A stretch of 64,000 nucleotides of DNA from a virus. How positions within the stretch are numbered: the first letter of the stretch is position 1; each line of letters begins with the position of its first letter. The position numbers and the translations under genes were made by a program. The notes under the pieces are model-generated. The model did not search any database. It had not been told where the DNA came from and saw only the letters and a program-made list of their open reading frames with translations. The stretch lies in IMG/VR virus record IMGVR_UViG_3300020183_000014, positions 62,001-126,000 of that record; one strand, given 5' to 3'. Below, in pieces: positions 48,653 to 58,272 of the stretch.

Positions 48653-49450
48653 TTATTTTCTCATCCCTTTTGGGACCTTTTTTATAAATTTATCATTTTC
48701 CTCATCAATAAATTTGAAAATGTCAACATCGATATTATATTTTTTACAAAGAACTTTCATAGCTTTGGTGTCCTTAGGTAAACAAGGGCCCGCGTATCCA
48801 CCAAACTCTTCATTTACGTTCAAATAATGACTTTCACCCACTCCGTGAAATAAAAACGCATCTTTAATCGCGCCATAATTAGCTCCAAAATGTTGACAAA
48901 CTTTGTGGAATGAATTCGCAAATGTAATTTTTGTTGCTTTATAAGTGTTTGAAAAATACTTCATTAATTCAGCTTCAACAATTTTCATTTTTACCCTATG
49001 AATAGGTAAATTACCATGACTTTCAACAATTAAGTTATAATCGATATCATTTTCAGTCCCAACTACAAGTATGTTATTATTAAATACAAAATCATTATAT
49101 GCGCATCTTTCTTTTAAAAATTCCGGTACAAAAACAAATCTACAATTTGGATAAACTAATTTTAATTTATTAGTTGTTCCAGGTTCTACCGTGCTTTTTA
49201 TTGCAATTAAACCGTTATAGTTTAATTCATCTAATTGACTCACCACACTGCTTACCGCGGATAAATCACATTCTTCATTTAAACCAATTATCGTACTAAC
49301 CGTTAAGTATACGATTTCACAACCTAAAACATCCTCTATTTTTGTCTCAGGCATTTTTATATCGTAAATAGATACTTCGTGTCCAATATATTCAAACCCA
49401 TCTTTAATTGCTTGACCCACAACACCAATACCAATGACTCCAATTTTCAT
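48653..49450 (-). CDS. UDP-glucose/GDP-mannose dehydrogenase-like protein, short
   Basis: The 265-residue protein has the N-terminal NAD fold (IGVIGIGVVGQA), the STVEPGTT loop (86-93) and the catalytic-Cys motif GGYAGPCLPKDTKA (Cys223), so it can in principle oxidise the C6 hydroxyl of a nucleotide hexose. It lacks the C-terminal UDP-binding domain of ordinary enzymes (about 390-440 residues), so either the donor is bound differently or the protein is a reduced form. It is followed immediately by the epimerase/decarboxylase-like gene. Confidence 0.75.
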   Translation of the reverse strand: MKIGVIGIGVVGQAIKDGFEYIGHEVSIYDIKMPETKIEDVLGCEIVYLTVSTIIGLNEECDLSAVSSVVSQLDELNYNGLIAIKSTVEPGTTNKLKLVYPNCRFVFVPEFLKERCAYNDFVFNNNILVVGTENDIDYNLIVESHGNLPIHRVKMKIVEAELMKYFSNTYKATKITFANSFHKVCQHFGANYGAIKDAFLFHGVGESHYLNVNEEFGGYAGPCLPKDTKAMKVLCKKYNIDVDIFKFIDEENDKFIKKVPKGMRK

Positions 49451-49455
49451 AAAAT

Positions 49456-51165
49456 TTAATTTTCTCTTCTTTCGTCGGGTTGATAGTGTTTAATTCTATC
49501 ATGCCAAATCGGTGACGCTAATAATACCGCAGGTCTTAGTTTATTTTCTTTTGTTAATTGATACATATATGACATCCACGTTTGTTCAAATGGATGTGCC
49601 CATTTTGTTTCTATGAACATTTTATAATTACCTTCTTTACTAACAATCATTGGCCAATTTGCATAATAAATTTCACCGTCGATATAAGATAATCCATCCA
49701 TACTTTTAATATTCTTAAAATTAGTTAATGGTACATTTGGGTCTAAACCTGTCACAGGTAATTTATCATAGTTGGGCCAATCTCTTGTTCTAATTGTTTG
49801 TGGCACATTGTACCAAGAACATTGTTTGTCGTTATCAAAATATACTTCAGTAAATGACAATTTAAGAAAATCAAATTGTTCTTTTAACATTATTCTGTGA
49901 ACCAAATTGTAAAGATTGGGGATGTATTTTCTAAATCCGTTTCTACAAAATTGACCTTCAATTTCAGGAGGATTAACGGTCATATCGTCTTCAAAAAAGA
50001 ACATAAAATCAGCATCAGAATTATGAAAATGTTCTGACGCCGCTTGTCTACCTCCACAAATACCGGTGTTACCCCCTAAACTAACATATTCAAATTTAAA
50101 ACTTTCAGCGATTTCCCTATTTTTATCTCGAGATTCTTGGGTTGTTGAATTATCGAGTAAAACTAAATGCGGTCTATTTAACCAATCGGGCGTTTTTTCC
50201 ATTGATGTAATGGTGTGTAAAACCTGCTCAGCGAAATTAAATGTTAAGACGTATAAATTTGTTTTAACCTTTTCAACATCCCTATCTGTGTACTTAATAA
50301 ATTTTTGGGATTGGGTTATTTTAGGTGCAACGATATCTACTTTTTTATCAATAATCGCTTGGGTAAATTTCACAATCAAACCATTACCATCTAATTCAAA
50401 TCTTTTGTACAAGTGAGGTTCATTGTATGACATCAAAGTAAAGACACTTTCCTCTGTTCCCATGTAACCCGTATTCAATGTGTTAGTCAAGATTGAATAA
50501 TATGTTGCATTTGCTTCGTGTATTTGTTGTTTGTGTCCACCGAACAAACCACCTCGACAAACATATTCTACCTTCGTTCGTGCAATCTTATTCATTTCAG
50601 TAAAAGTGAAACCATGAATTTCATTTTCGGCTTGATATGGATAACTTAAAAATAAAAATGGATTACCATATTCAGGTAATTTATTTAAGATGTTATTTTC
50701 AGTTATATGTGTGTGAGGCACAGTATTTGTAATTCCCGCATCTAACCAAAAGAAATACTCAGTGTCAAATGGATTCCAAATTGACGCGTCATTTAACATA
50801 AACATTTTAGATTGAACTATTGGGTTATAGTATTCCAAAACTGCTTGTGGTGAACCCGATAACCAACCAGCTTGATTTAACCAATCAGGACATGTCCTTA
50901 TTTCTTGAGTTTTATTCCAAAAAGGGTCGTATAATCTTTTTATATCTTCCAATTCGGTTATTCGTACATATGTATTCTCTCTACTTCGTTTTTCCCAAAC
51001 CAAATATTCATATTCCGCTGGTATATAAATGAATAAATTTTGTGGAATATCTAAGAACATTTTGAAGTGTTCAATATAATGTGTAAAATCCCTCCCCGGT
51101 CTACCAATATTCCATAAACCAGTAACAATAGTTAAATTTTTATTAATCTCTTGATTCATCACCAA
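49456..51165 (-). CDS. Two-domain glycosyltransferase (HtrL/YibB-like plus GT2-like)
   Basis: A 569-residue fusion. Residues about 12-275 (IVTGLWNIGRPGRDFTHYIE start; EYFFWLDAGITN strand) match the HtrL/YibB family of surface-glycan transferases. Residues about 300-560 contain a GT-A domain with LYVLTFNFAEQVLHTI, a GNTGICGGRQAASEHF helix and the metal motif FFFEDDMTV. Two transferase domains in one chain suggest addition of two sugars in sequence. It lies in the middle of the sugar island. Confidence 0.7.
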   Translation of the reverse strand: MVMNQEINKNLTIVTGLWNIGRPGRDFTHYIEHFKMFLDIPQNLFIYIPAEYEYLVWEKRSRENTYVRITELEDIKRLYDPFWNKTQEIRTCPDWLNQAGWLSGSPQAVLEYYNPIVQSKMFMLNDASIWNPFDTEYFFWLDAGITNTVPHTHITENNILNKLPEYGNPFLFLSYPYQAENEIHGFTFTEMNKIARTKVEYVCRGGLFGGHKQQIHEANATYYSILTNTLNTGYMGTEESVFTLMSYNEPHLYKRFELDGNGLIVKFTQAIIDKKVDIVAPKITQSQKFIKYTDRDVEKVKTNLYVLTFNFAEQVLHTITSMEKTPDWLNRPHLVLLDNSTTQESRDKNREIAESFKFEYVSLGGNTGICGGRQAASEHFHNSDADFMFFFEDDMTVNPPEIEGQFCRNGFRKYIPNLYNLVHRIMLKEQFDFLKLSFTEVYFDNDKQCSWYNVPQTIRTRDWPNYDKLPVTGLDPNVPLTNFKNIKSMDGLSYIDGEIYYANWPMIVSKEGNYKMFIETKWAHPFEQTWMSYMYQLTKENKLRPAVLLASPIWHDRIKHYQPDERREN

Positions 51166-51178
51166 CTCTTTATTTATT

Positions 51179-51955
51179 TCATTTGTTTCGTAATCTGTTA
51201 TACGTGTTTTTTATTCCTTGTTCTAATCCAACATACTCAATTCCTAAATCAATAAAATTTCCGCAATATTTTTTACCTATTATAGAGTCGTTAAGGGTTG
51301 GTGATTTGAACTCACCTAAATTATTTATCATCTGTAGAATTTCTATAGTTTTAAAGGTTTTATTGTAAGTACATTCATGAATTTTTGGTAGAATATCTTT
51401 ATCACTAAAGATAAAATATTTTACCAACCTTGTAAAGTCTTCCATATAAAAAAAATCCATTTCTTTATTTTCATATAAAACAAATGGTTCCTCCTTGATG
51501 TATCTTACTATATTCGACTTTATAAATCTTGTGTCAATCTCGTTTTCATCAAAAACTGCAAACAATCTTATATTAAAAAAATTATCTTTTTCTAAAATGG
51601 AATTATGGATAACTTTTTTACTTAAACCATATGGTGACTCACTATTGAAAATTTCTGCACCCGAACCCAAATTAATAAATCTATCAAACCGATTTTTACA
51701 ACCTAAAAGATTAAAATACATCTTCAAATTCTCATCCATTATTTGAAAATCATCTTTTTTTAGTCTACTTCCTCCAATTACTGCGCAATGTAAAACAACA
51801 TCGAAATATTTGTCTGAAAAAAATTTCAAAGTTTCAAAAGAGTCGGTTAAATCAAAATCTTTTCTCGATATCCCAACAACATTAAATTGATTTTTTAAAC
51901 TTTCAAACAATGATTTACCTATGTATCCATTTGCTCCTGTAATTAGTATTCTCAT
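51179..51955 (-). CDS. NAD-dependent sugar reductase/epimerase
   Basis: A 258-residue short-chain dehydrogenase with LITGANGYIGKS (4-15), SPYGLSKK (Tyr-x-x-x-Lys) and a CAVIGG loop. The length and sequence style are close to nucleotide-sugar 4-ketoreductases such as the RmlD/Fcl type, so it may complete the deoxysugar pathway by reducing the keto group. It overlaps the transketolase C-terminal subunit gene by 4 bases. Confidence 0.75.
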   Translation of the reverse strand: MRILITGANGYIGKSLFESLKNQFNVVGISRKDFDLTDSFETLKFFSDKYFDVVLHCAVIGGSRLKKDDFQIMDENLKMYFNLLGCKNRFDRFINLGSGAEIFNSESPYGLSKKVIHNSILEKDNFFNIRLFAVFDENEIDTRFIKSNIVRYIKEEPFVLYENKEMDFFYMEDFTRLVKYFIFSDKDILPKIHECTYNKTFKTIEILQMINNLGEFKSPTLNDSIIGKKYCGNFIDLGIEYVGLEQGIKNTYNRLRNK

Positions 51956-52428
51956 TTTTTTAAATTAATATAAACAGGAGAATTATTATTAACAGCAAAA
52001 TTAAAATCATTTTCTAATTCATCCTGAGTATGTGGTTTAAATAATTTAAGATTTTCAAATATGCTTAGAGCAGCTAAATCTTCACTAGCCCAATGTGAGA
52101 ATCCTAAATAACCATAATCTTCATTTCTACCACCACCTAATATCTTTACAGGAATATTTTCATGATTAACGTAATTTCTAATCATTTCAAATGGTCTATA
52201 AATAGCAAACGGTGTAATTGAATATACAAATGGTATTTTATTTTCCATCGCTAGTCCAATAGCTATGCCCATCATAGCCATTTCAGATGACCCCACATTA
52301 AAAAATCTATCAGGAAATATATTCATAATGTCATCCCATAAACCATAACCTAAATCACCTGTAATAAGATAAATATCAGGATTAGATTTCATTTCATTAA
52401 GCAATAATTTAGCAAATTCTCGTCTCAT
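51952..52428 (-). CDS. Transketolase-like protein, C-terminal (pyrimidine-binding) subunit
   Basis: A 158-residue protein matching the pyrimidine domain of transketolases: YLITGDLGYGLWD (20-32) and a NVGSSEMAMMGIAIGLA segment (about 45-61) whose Glu corresponds to the catalytic Glu that activates thiamine diphosphate (usually in a GIAEQ context). The third transketolase domain is missing. It overlaps the N-terminal subunit gene by 4 bases, so the two make one split enzyme. Confidence 0.8.
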   Translation of the reverse strand: MRREFAKLLLNEMKSNPDIYLITGDLGYGLWDDIMNIFPDRFFNVGSSEMAMMGIAIGLAMENKIPFVYSITPFAIYRPFEMIRNYVNHENIPVKILGGGRNEDYGYLGFSHWASEDLAALSIFENLKLFKPHTQDELENDFNFAVNNNSPVYINLKK

Positions 52429-53048
52429 AATAATTGTTCTAATGCTGTTTGGTAATCATTTTCTTTCATTATATGGTAGTGAGCATTTAATCCTTTAAGA
52501 AATGAAAAATGTTCTACTGTAGTGTAATGGATATTAATATTAGATAGAAATGATTTTAATCTATTTGTCAAATATTCAACGTCTACTTCTCTATAAGCTG
52601 CATATCCATTTACGTTAACATGTACCTCAATGTTTGTAATGTTTTGTTCAACTATGGTTTTAAGAGATTCCCAAACACTACCTTCAGCACACTCACCATC
52701 ACTTAATAACACATATACTTTTCTATTTAGATTAGCAATTGCTCTTCCTAGGGCAATAGTAATACCTAAACCCAAACTACCTGTTGAGCAACATATACCC
52801 GCTTCTTCATCCCAATGTGGGTGTCCACCATGTTTTAAAAATAATGCTTCAGCATCTTGTCCTCTATATTTTTCCAAGCAAACGTATAATGCTAATGCGG
52901 CATGGCCTGATGATAAGATGAATATATCATCTTTATTCATTTTTTGATAGATACTATCAATTATTTCTAGTGCTGAGAAATAACTACCAAGATGACCTAA
53001 TTTATGTTTATAGGCGATTTCAACTATTCGTTTCTTTAGCTCTACCAT
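52425..53048 (-). CDS. Transketolase-like protein, N-terminal (TPP-binding) subunit
   Basis: A 207-residue protein with the diphosphate-binding signature SDGECAEGSVWE (about 113-124) and a VNVNGYAAY motif, GHLGSYFSALE at the N-terminus and GSLGLGITIALG (about 88-99). Split transketolases occur in bacterial sugar or terpenoid routes and in surface-glycan clusters; in a phage they are unexpected. It lies between a 4,6-dehydratase gene and its partner subunit, so a two-carbon transfer onto a nucleotide sugar is a likely role. Confidence 0.82.
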   Translation of the reverse strand: MVELKKRIVEIAYKHKLGHLGSYFSALEIIDSIYQKMNKDDIFILSSGHAALALYVCLEKYRGQDAEALFLKHGGHPHWDEEAGICCSTGSLGLGITIALGRAIANLNRKVYVLLSDGECAEGSVWESLKTIVEQNITNIEVHVNVNGYAAYREVDVEYLTNRLKSFLSNINIHYTTVEHFSFLKGLNAHYHIMKENDYQTALEQLL

Positions 53049-53989
53049 ATAAATTTATTTTTATAATATTCTACTATTTTTATTATTTCATCATCAAAAT
53101 TTTTCAATGGTGTCCAACCTAATGACCTCATTTTAGAATCGTTTAATGAATATCTCATATCCATACCGGGTCTGGAATATGTTAAATCAATAAAATCATT
53201 TGGGTCGTCTTTACCATGGTAAATTTTCACTATTTTACTCACGGTTTCGTAATTTGTCTGTTCGTAATTTGATGAGATATTAAAAATCTCATTTACTCTA
53301 TTTGAATTTATTATTGTTATTACGGCCCTTGCAGTATCTTCAGCGTGTAACCAATTTCTAATTGGGAAACCATTGTTATGTAAAGGTATTTTTCTACCTA
53401 ATATTAGATATTTGCAAGTTTTTGGTATAAGTTTTTCAACGTATTGACCAACACCATAATTGTTTGTTGGTCGAATAATTACATATGGTAAGTTATACGT
53501 CCTACCCCACGCAACTATTAATTGGTCTGCGGCTGATTTGGTTGCAGAATAAGGATTACTTGGTTTTAAGATATCATCTTCATTGTGTTCACCATTAAGT
53601 ATATCACCATATACCTCATCGGTACTAAAATGTAATAAAACAGGTGTCTTTGACGTTTCTAAACGATATGTTCTAATTAATTCCAATAAATTATGGACAC
53701 CATTAATATTACTTGAGACAAATTCATTACTATTTGATATTGAATTACCAACGTGGGTTTCTGCTGCGGTATTAATCACATAGTCACAATCATATAAAAA
53801 TTTTAAATCATTAATATCACTTTTAACAAATGTGAAATTTTTATATTCATTAAATTCTTTTAATAATTCTTTATTTGATGCATATGTCATTTTATCAACA
53901 CCCATAACATACCACCCTAAATTCAGACATTCTCTTGTAATATGAGAACCAATAAAACCTAAACAACCTGTTATGTAAACTACCTTCAT
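53042..53989 (-). CDS. dTDP-glucose 4,6-dehydratase-like protein
   Basis: The 315-residue protein has TGCLGFIGSH (7-16), the FSTDEVYG motif (about 122-129) with the Asp-Glu acid pair used for 4,6-dehydration, and NPYSATKSAAD (Tyr-x-x-x-Lys, about 146-156). It is RmlB-like (dTDP-glucose) by these motifs; CDP-glucose 4,6-dehydratases share some of them, so the nucleotide is not certain. The product, a 4-keto-6-deoxy sugar, is the substrate expected for the next gene. Confidence 0.82.
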   Translation of the reverse strand: MKVVYITGCLGFIGSHITRECLNLGWYVMGVDKMTYASNKELLKEFNEYKNFTFVKSDINDLKFLYDCDYVINTAAETHVGNSISNSNEFVSSNINGVHNLLELIRTYRLETSKTPVLLHFSTDEVYGDILNGEHNEDDILKPSNPYSATKSAADQLIVAWGRTYNLPYVIIRPTNNYGVGQYVEKLIPKTCKYLILGRKIPLHNNGFPIRNWLHAEDTARAVITIINSNRVNEIFNISSNYEQTNYETVSKIVKIYHGKDDPNDFIDLTYSRPGMDMRYSLNDSKMRSLGWTPLKNFDDEIIKIVEYYKNKFIW

Positions 53990-55128
53990 TAATTAAAAAA
54001 TTTTATAATTTTATCTGTCACGTAATCAACATCATCAATATTCATCCCATGGTGTGCACCAAGTAAAAACCCATTTCTCATAATCATGTCTGAGTTTTTA
54101 AATGACTTTAAATAATTTCTATACGCTGGATGTCTTGTAACATTACCAGCAAAAGTTACTCTTGTTTGTATATTATTTTCCTCTAAGAAATGAAGTAAAT
54201 CGTACCTGTACTCACTTTGTAGTGGGATAGCCAACCAATTGGGTTTTATTGAATCATCGGGTAAAATAATGTCACCAACACCTCTTAAATTATTAATGTA
54301 TCTTTCTATATTATTTCGTCTTATTTGTTCAAAATTTTTAAATCTATCTAATTGTACTAAACCAAATGCCGCATTCATTTCCGAACTTTTAAAATTATAA
54401 CCCAACACCGAATACAAGAATTTGTGGTCGTAAGGAATTCCGTCAACAGAATGGTTAAATCTGTCAGACATTATTTCAGAATTATCTCCTAACCTTCCCC
54501 AATCTCTGTATTGTAAGCATACGTCTCTTAATTTGGTGTCATTGAACATAACCATACCCCCCGAACCACCAGCTGTAATCACATGACTAGCGTAAAAACT
54601 TGTTGTTGAGATGTCCGATTCTAATGTGTGAGTTATAGTGTCAGCAGAATCCTCAATTAAAATAATATCCCCTCTACCAATTTCGATTAAACATTCTTTT
54701 AATAATTTCCAATTGGGTTTGTTACCAATAAGATTTGGTAGCATAATGACTTTAACTTCATTATCAACCAAAGAAATTATTTCACTTACAGTTGGTACAT
54801 AAGAGTTTATACCAACATCACAAAATACAGGTATTAAACCTAATTGAATTATAGGTGCTAAAGTTGTTGAAAATGTACAAGAGGGTGTAATCACCTTAGT
54901 TCCCTTGTTTAATTGTAAACAAGCTAATGATAATAAACAGGCGGACGAACCGCTGTTCACAAAAACACCGAATTTTTTACCAAAAAAACGACTAATTCTT
55001 TCTTCAAATTCAATCGTTTTAGGTCCAAATCCGGCAATCCAACCATCTCTTAAACAATTAACAACCGCTTGTATTTCCTCCTCACCATATGACTCAAACT
55101 TATTAGGTGCGTACCATATTTTTTTCAT
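53989..55128 (-). CDS. DegT-family PMP-dependent 3-dehydratase-like enzyme (His in place of Lys)
   Basis: A 379-residue DegT/AHBA family protein with the NSGSSACLLSL loop (58-68) and LIEDSAD (Asp160, contacts the cofactor). Where aminotransferases carry the Schiff-base Lys (S-F-x-x-x-K), the sequence reads SFYASHV with His182. The same replacement marks RfbH/E1 and ColD, which remove the 3-hydroxyl from 4-keto-6-deoxy sugars rather than transfer an amino group. So a 3,6-dideoxy sugar is the predicted product. It overlaps the dehydratase gene by one base. Confidence 0.8.
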   Translation of the reverse strand: MKKIWYAPNKFESYGEEEIQAVVNCLRDGWIAGFGPKTIEFEERISRFFGKKFGVFVNSGSSACLLSLACLQLNKGTKVITPSCTFSTTLAPIIQLGLIPVFCDVGINSYVPTVSEIISLVDNEVKVIMLPNLIGNKPNWKLLKECLIEIGRGDIILIEDSADTITHTLESDISTTSFYASHVITAGGSGGMVMFNDTKLRDVCLQYRDWGRLGDNSEIMSDRFNHSVDGIPYDHKFLYSVLGYNFKSSEMNAAFGLVQLDRFKNFEQIRRNNIERYINNLRGVGDIILPDDSIKPNWLAIPLQSEYRYDLLHFLEENNIQTRVTFAGNVTRHPAYRNYLKSFKNSDMIMRNGFLLGAHHGMNIDDVDYVTDKIIKFFN

Positions 55129-55137
55129 AATGTTTTT

Positions 55138-55983
55138 TTACATCCAACCTAATTGAATAAATCTCATGTGGTTGTCGTCAATATTTTGATTCCTGTGTAT
55201 GTTACAACCCTCGATACCTTCGTGTGTTGTATGTCTGATTACTGGAAATGTGGTGACACCACCTTTTTCTCTCCATTGTTCAATGGTGATAAGTGGTTCT
55301 TCGTCACTGTAAAATCTAACCAATTTCTTAAATCCATGTTTACCCATGTATGCAGAAAATGATACGTCATCATTCCATGATACGTCCATAAACTCCTTAT
55401 ATAAATCATCTTGGAAAAAATATCTTTGATAAGAAATTGTTTTATAGTGTTGTAAAAATTTTACATACACGTCTTTATAAACGGAAACAACAAAAGTGTT
55501 TCTAACATCATCAAAATCACTCGGGTTCTCACATCTACTTCCATCATATCCACAAGCGGTGTCAGTATAGGTTTCTTGATTTTTAACTTGTTCTTCAACC
55601 ATCTTGGGGTGATAAACTAAATCATCATCACATACAATCAAAATAGCGTCTCTTTCGGTAACTCTTTTTAAGGTGGGAACTAACTTTGTCATAGTACCTA
55701 AATCATCTAAACCTTCAAAAATTTTAAATTTAGGATGTTGTTGTGACAACTCTTTCATCCATTCTGGTATAACGTAAGGTTCACCGGTTAATTTACTTAC
55801 AGACGGTACGTTTAAATGTATTTCATATTCACCATTATATTCTTGTTCTATTAATGATTTAATATTACTTTTTATCCCTGTATCATATTCCGCCGAAAGT
55901 CTTGATGGGATTGTTGTTAATGTTACGATAACTCTTCTCTTATGTTTCATAATTAAATTTTTAATTGTATTCAGAATTGACAT
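55138..55983 (-). CDS. Glycosyltransferase-like protein (paralogue pair, copy 1)
   Basis: A 281-residue GT-A-like protein with an N-terminal VIVTLTTIPSRL strand (18-29), an AILIVCDDDLVYHPKM motif (about 113-128) holding a DDD metal site, and a WNDDVSFSAYMGKHG segment near 205-219. It is related to the neighbouring 55987 gene, which shows the same LTT(I/V)PxR and VCDDDxVYH motifs. A start at 55950 would remove 11 residues; both are possible. Confidence 0.7.
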   Translation of the reverse strand: MSILNTIKNLIMKHKRRVIVTLTTIPSRLSAEYDTGIKSNIKSLIEQEYNGEYEIHLNVPSVSKLTGEPYVIPEWMKELSQQHPKFKIFEGLDDLGTMTKLVPTLKRVTERDAILIVCDDDLVYHPKMVEEQVKNQETYTDTACGYDGSRCENPSDFDDVRNTFVVSVYKDVYVKFLQHYKTISYQRYFFQDDLYKEFMDVSWNDDVSFSAYMGKHGFKKLVRFYSDEEPLITIEQWREKGGVTTFPVIRHTTHEGIEGCNIHRNQNIDDNHMRFIQLGWM

Positions 55984-55986
55984 AAT

Positions 55987-56838
55987 TTATTTTTGAGTGT
56001 AAATTTTATTGTTATTTTGGGTAAATTCATCAAAAATTCTATCATGCATATAACCCATATGGTGACCGCATTGAGCTCTAAACTCATTAAATCCCGAATC
56101 AGGAAATAATATCTGTCTTACGATTGGGAAAGAATGTGAACCTCTTCCATTATTGTTTACAGACCTCCAGTCCGTCTCATTTTCCCAAGTTGCAACAATA
56201 TATGGTCTTTCCCTTAATCTAAAATAATAACCTGTTAATACATCATCATTTGTTGCCATGGATAAAAATGATTCATCCATAAAATCATCACTAAAGTAAT
56301 TTCTTAGATAAGATACCGAATGCCAATGACCGGGTTGAATAACTTGACCATCGTATTTTATTGGGAAATAAAAATGTGTAGGACTTAAGGTATATTTAAC
56401 AATACCATCACTGTCTAACCACTCTCTTTTTTCAATACAATTATCACCCCTGAAACAAATCATAGCTTCAGGGTATTGAGACATCTTTTTTAAATGGTAT
56501 TCTAACATGTCTTCGTGGTAAACATGGTCATCATCACAAACAATCATTATGTCGTCGGGATTTGTGATATAGAGTAACGCTCCTGTAATTTTAACCACGG
56601 GACCATAATCTTTCTCAACGCGATTAATTATTAATTTAGAATTTTTATTTACAAAATCAATTAAGTCATTTGAGATGATGTATTCTTCATCGTTATTATT
56701 TTTATACTTGTATGGTATATTTAACAATACTTTGTAATCTTTATCTGTCTTCTGATTCAAAAGAGAGGTCAGATTTTCTTTAAATGAATCCCAAAGATTT
56801 ATTCTTTTAGGTACTGTTGTAAGTGAAATGTAAATCAT
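55987..56838 (-). CDS. Glycosyltransferase-like protein (paralogue pair, copy 2)
   Basis: A 283-residue relative of the previous gene: ISLTTVPKRINLWDSF (4-19), MIVCDDDHVYHEDM (about 98-111) and a NDDVLTGYYF segment. The shared motifs and the tandem order point to an old duplication with different acceptor specificity. The ends of the two proteins differ, this one being rich in His and Gly. Confidence 0.7.
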   Translation of the reverse strand: MIYISLTTVPKRINLWDSFKENLTSLLNQKTDKDYKVLLNIPYKYKNNNDEEYIISNDLIDFVNKNSKLIINRVEKDYGPVVKITGALLYITNPDDIMIVCDDDHVYHEDMLEYHLKKMSQYPEAMICFRGDNCIEKREWLDSDGIVKYTLSPTHFYFPIKYDGQVIQPGHWHSVSYLRNYFSDDFMDESFLSMATNDDVLTGYYFRLRERPYIVATWENETDWRSVNNNGRGSHSFPIVRQILFPDSGFNEFRAQCGHHMGYMHDRIFDEFTQNNNKIYTQK

Positions 56839-56839
56839 G

Positions 56840-57625
56840 TTATAGTTTGTTTATTAATTTTATAAAATCTAAAGAATGTTCGGGTCTATTTAAATCGTTT
56901 TTTCTATCATATTCGGGATTTGGGTAATTGTTCATATCTAAATCAACTTTTTTACCACTTTTAAAAGTGTCTAAAAATCTACTTAGAGTCGACTTATTAT
57001 TCGCGACCAGTGTTTTATTTATGAACGTCATTTCCAATATGTGTGGTAAAGTAATATCAAGTCCATATTCTGAGTATGGAGATGAACCCGCATAATTGTT
57101 ACAATGAATATGACAATGATAAAAATATTCGTTAATTTTTTTAAGTACGTCAAAATACTCTTGTAGTAATCTTGGGTTGTCAATTGGGTGAAACTCCACA
57201 ACAATTCCCGTTACGATTTCTGATAATCTTTTTATATCAGAATTTAAAAAGAAGGGGAATTCTGCACCCTCAATATCCATTTTTAAAAAAACTTGTTCTT
57301 TAATGCCACTCTGTTCATAGTGAGCAAAGAATGTATCTAAATCGGTTTCTTTTTGGTAAGACAAACCCTCTTTTTTAAACACCATTAGGTGTTGTAAATC
57401 ATGAGGAATACCCGCACCTTCCACTGTGTGGTCATATGAGAATGAAGGTTTATTAGTTTTTCTTACGTAATCAATTTCAAATGAAATATCAGAACCAACT
57501 CCATAAGAGAATAATGCTGCACTTGAATCTAATATTATTTGGGGAGCAACATAACCACCATCCCATTCATTTCCCAATCTAACTTTGGGTGACTTAACGT
57601 CGTATAATTTTAATTGCTCAATCAT
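56840..57625 (-). CDS. FkbM-like methyltransferase
   Basis: A 261-residue protein with LGNEWDGGYVAP at the N-terminus, FSYGVGSDISFE (about 39-50, SAM-binding strand and loop) and FLKMDIEGAEFP (about 112-123), the MDIEGAE motif that defines FkbM-type methyltransferases. It would add a methyl group to a hydroxyl of a glycan or related molecule. Its place among glycosyltransferases supports glycan methylation. Confidence 0.75.
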   Translation of the reverse strand: MIEQLKLYDVKSPKVRLGNEWDGGYVAPQIILDSSAALFSYGVGSDISFEIDYVRKTNKPSFSYDHTVEGAGIPHDLQHLMVFKKEGLSYQKETDLDTFFAHYEQSGIKEQVFLKMDIEGAEFPFFLNSDIKRLSEIVTGIVVEFHPIDNPRLLQEYFDVLKKINEYFYHCHIHCNNYAGSSPYSEYGLDITLPHILEMTFINKTLVANNKSTLSRFLDTFKSGKKVDLDMNNYPNPEYDRKNDLNRPEHSLDFIKLINKL

Positions 57626-57642
57626 TTTTTCTTTATCTTTAA

Positions 57643-58272
57643 TTATAGTAATCCCATTTTTTCAAAAAAATCAAATAGTCTATCTCTATCAGTTATATGT
57701 ACTTCACCATCTGACCATTCTTTTACCATGTAACCTTCGTTATCACAGTATAATGAATGTACATCAATGTATGGGTAGTTATTTTCTTTACATTTTTCTT
57801 TTAATAAATCATTTATTTTTTGAACGTAACGTAATCTATCACTGTCTAATCCAATTACAGGGTATTGTTCTTGGAATCGACTATGGTCATAATTACCTGT
57901 GAGATACCTTATTGTGGGAACGACACTCATTATTGCAATTTCATGATAATTTGCGTTTTTAATTGATTCAAAATAGTTTGAAACTAATGTGTTTATTACT
58001 TCATCTTCATTTCTACCGTTCACATTAATCTGATTCCATAAATGACATCGACAATCTATTTCACCAAACGCCAACACCCACAAACCTTCTCTTGAAACTT
58101 CACCTCTCGGAATGTAATAGTTATCAAAGTTTTCTTCTAAACCATCTCTACCAACTCTATGCATGGTTATTGGTCCAACGTTTAGTGTCCCTATTTTTGG
58201 GTGACCAATATGAAAAGTGTTTGAATGCGAATCACCGATTACCCATATTTTTTCATATTTTTTATAATTCAC
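57643..58272 (-). CDS. SGNH/GDSL-type hydrolase-like protein
   Basis: A 209-residue protein that starts with IWVIGDSHSNTFH (9-21), the Gly-Asp-Ser-His version of the GDSL nucleophile block, and has a LAFGEIDCRCHL segment (Gly-Glu-Ile-Asp in place of GxND, block III) and DGEVHITDRDR (about 188-198) with the late Asp/His pair. Such enzymes add or remove acetyl groups on sugars. The stop codon of the next gene overlaps its start. Confidence 0.65.
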   Translation of the reverse strand: MNYKKYEKIWVIGDSHSNTFHIGHPKIGTLNVGPITMHRVGRDGLEENFDNYYIPRGEVSREGLWVLAFGEIDCRCHLWNQINVNGRNEDEVINTLVSNYFESIKNANYHEIAIMSVVPTIRYLTGNYDHSRFQEQYPVIGLDSDRLRYVQKINDLLKEKCKENNYPYIDVHSLYCDNEGYMVKEWSDGEVHITDRDRLFDFFEKMGLL

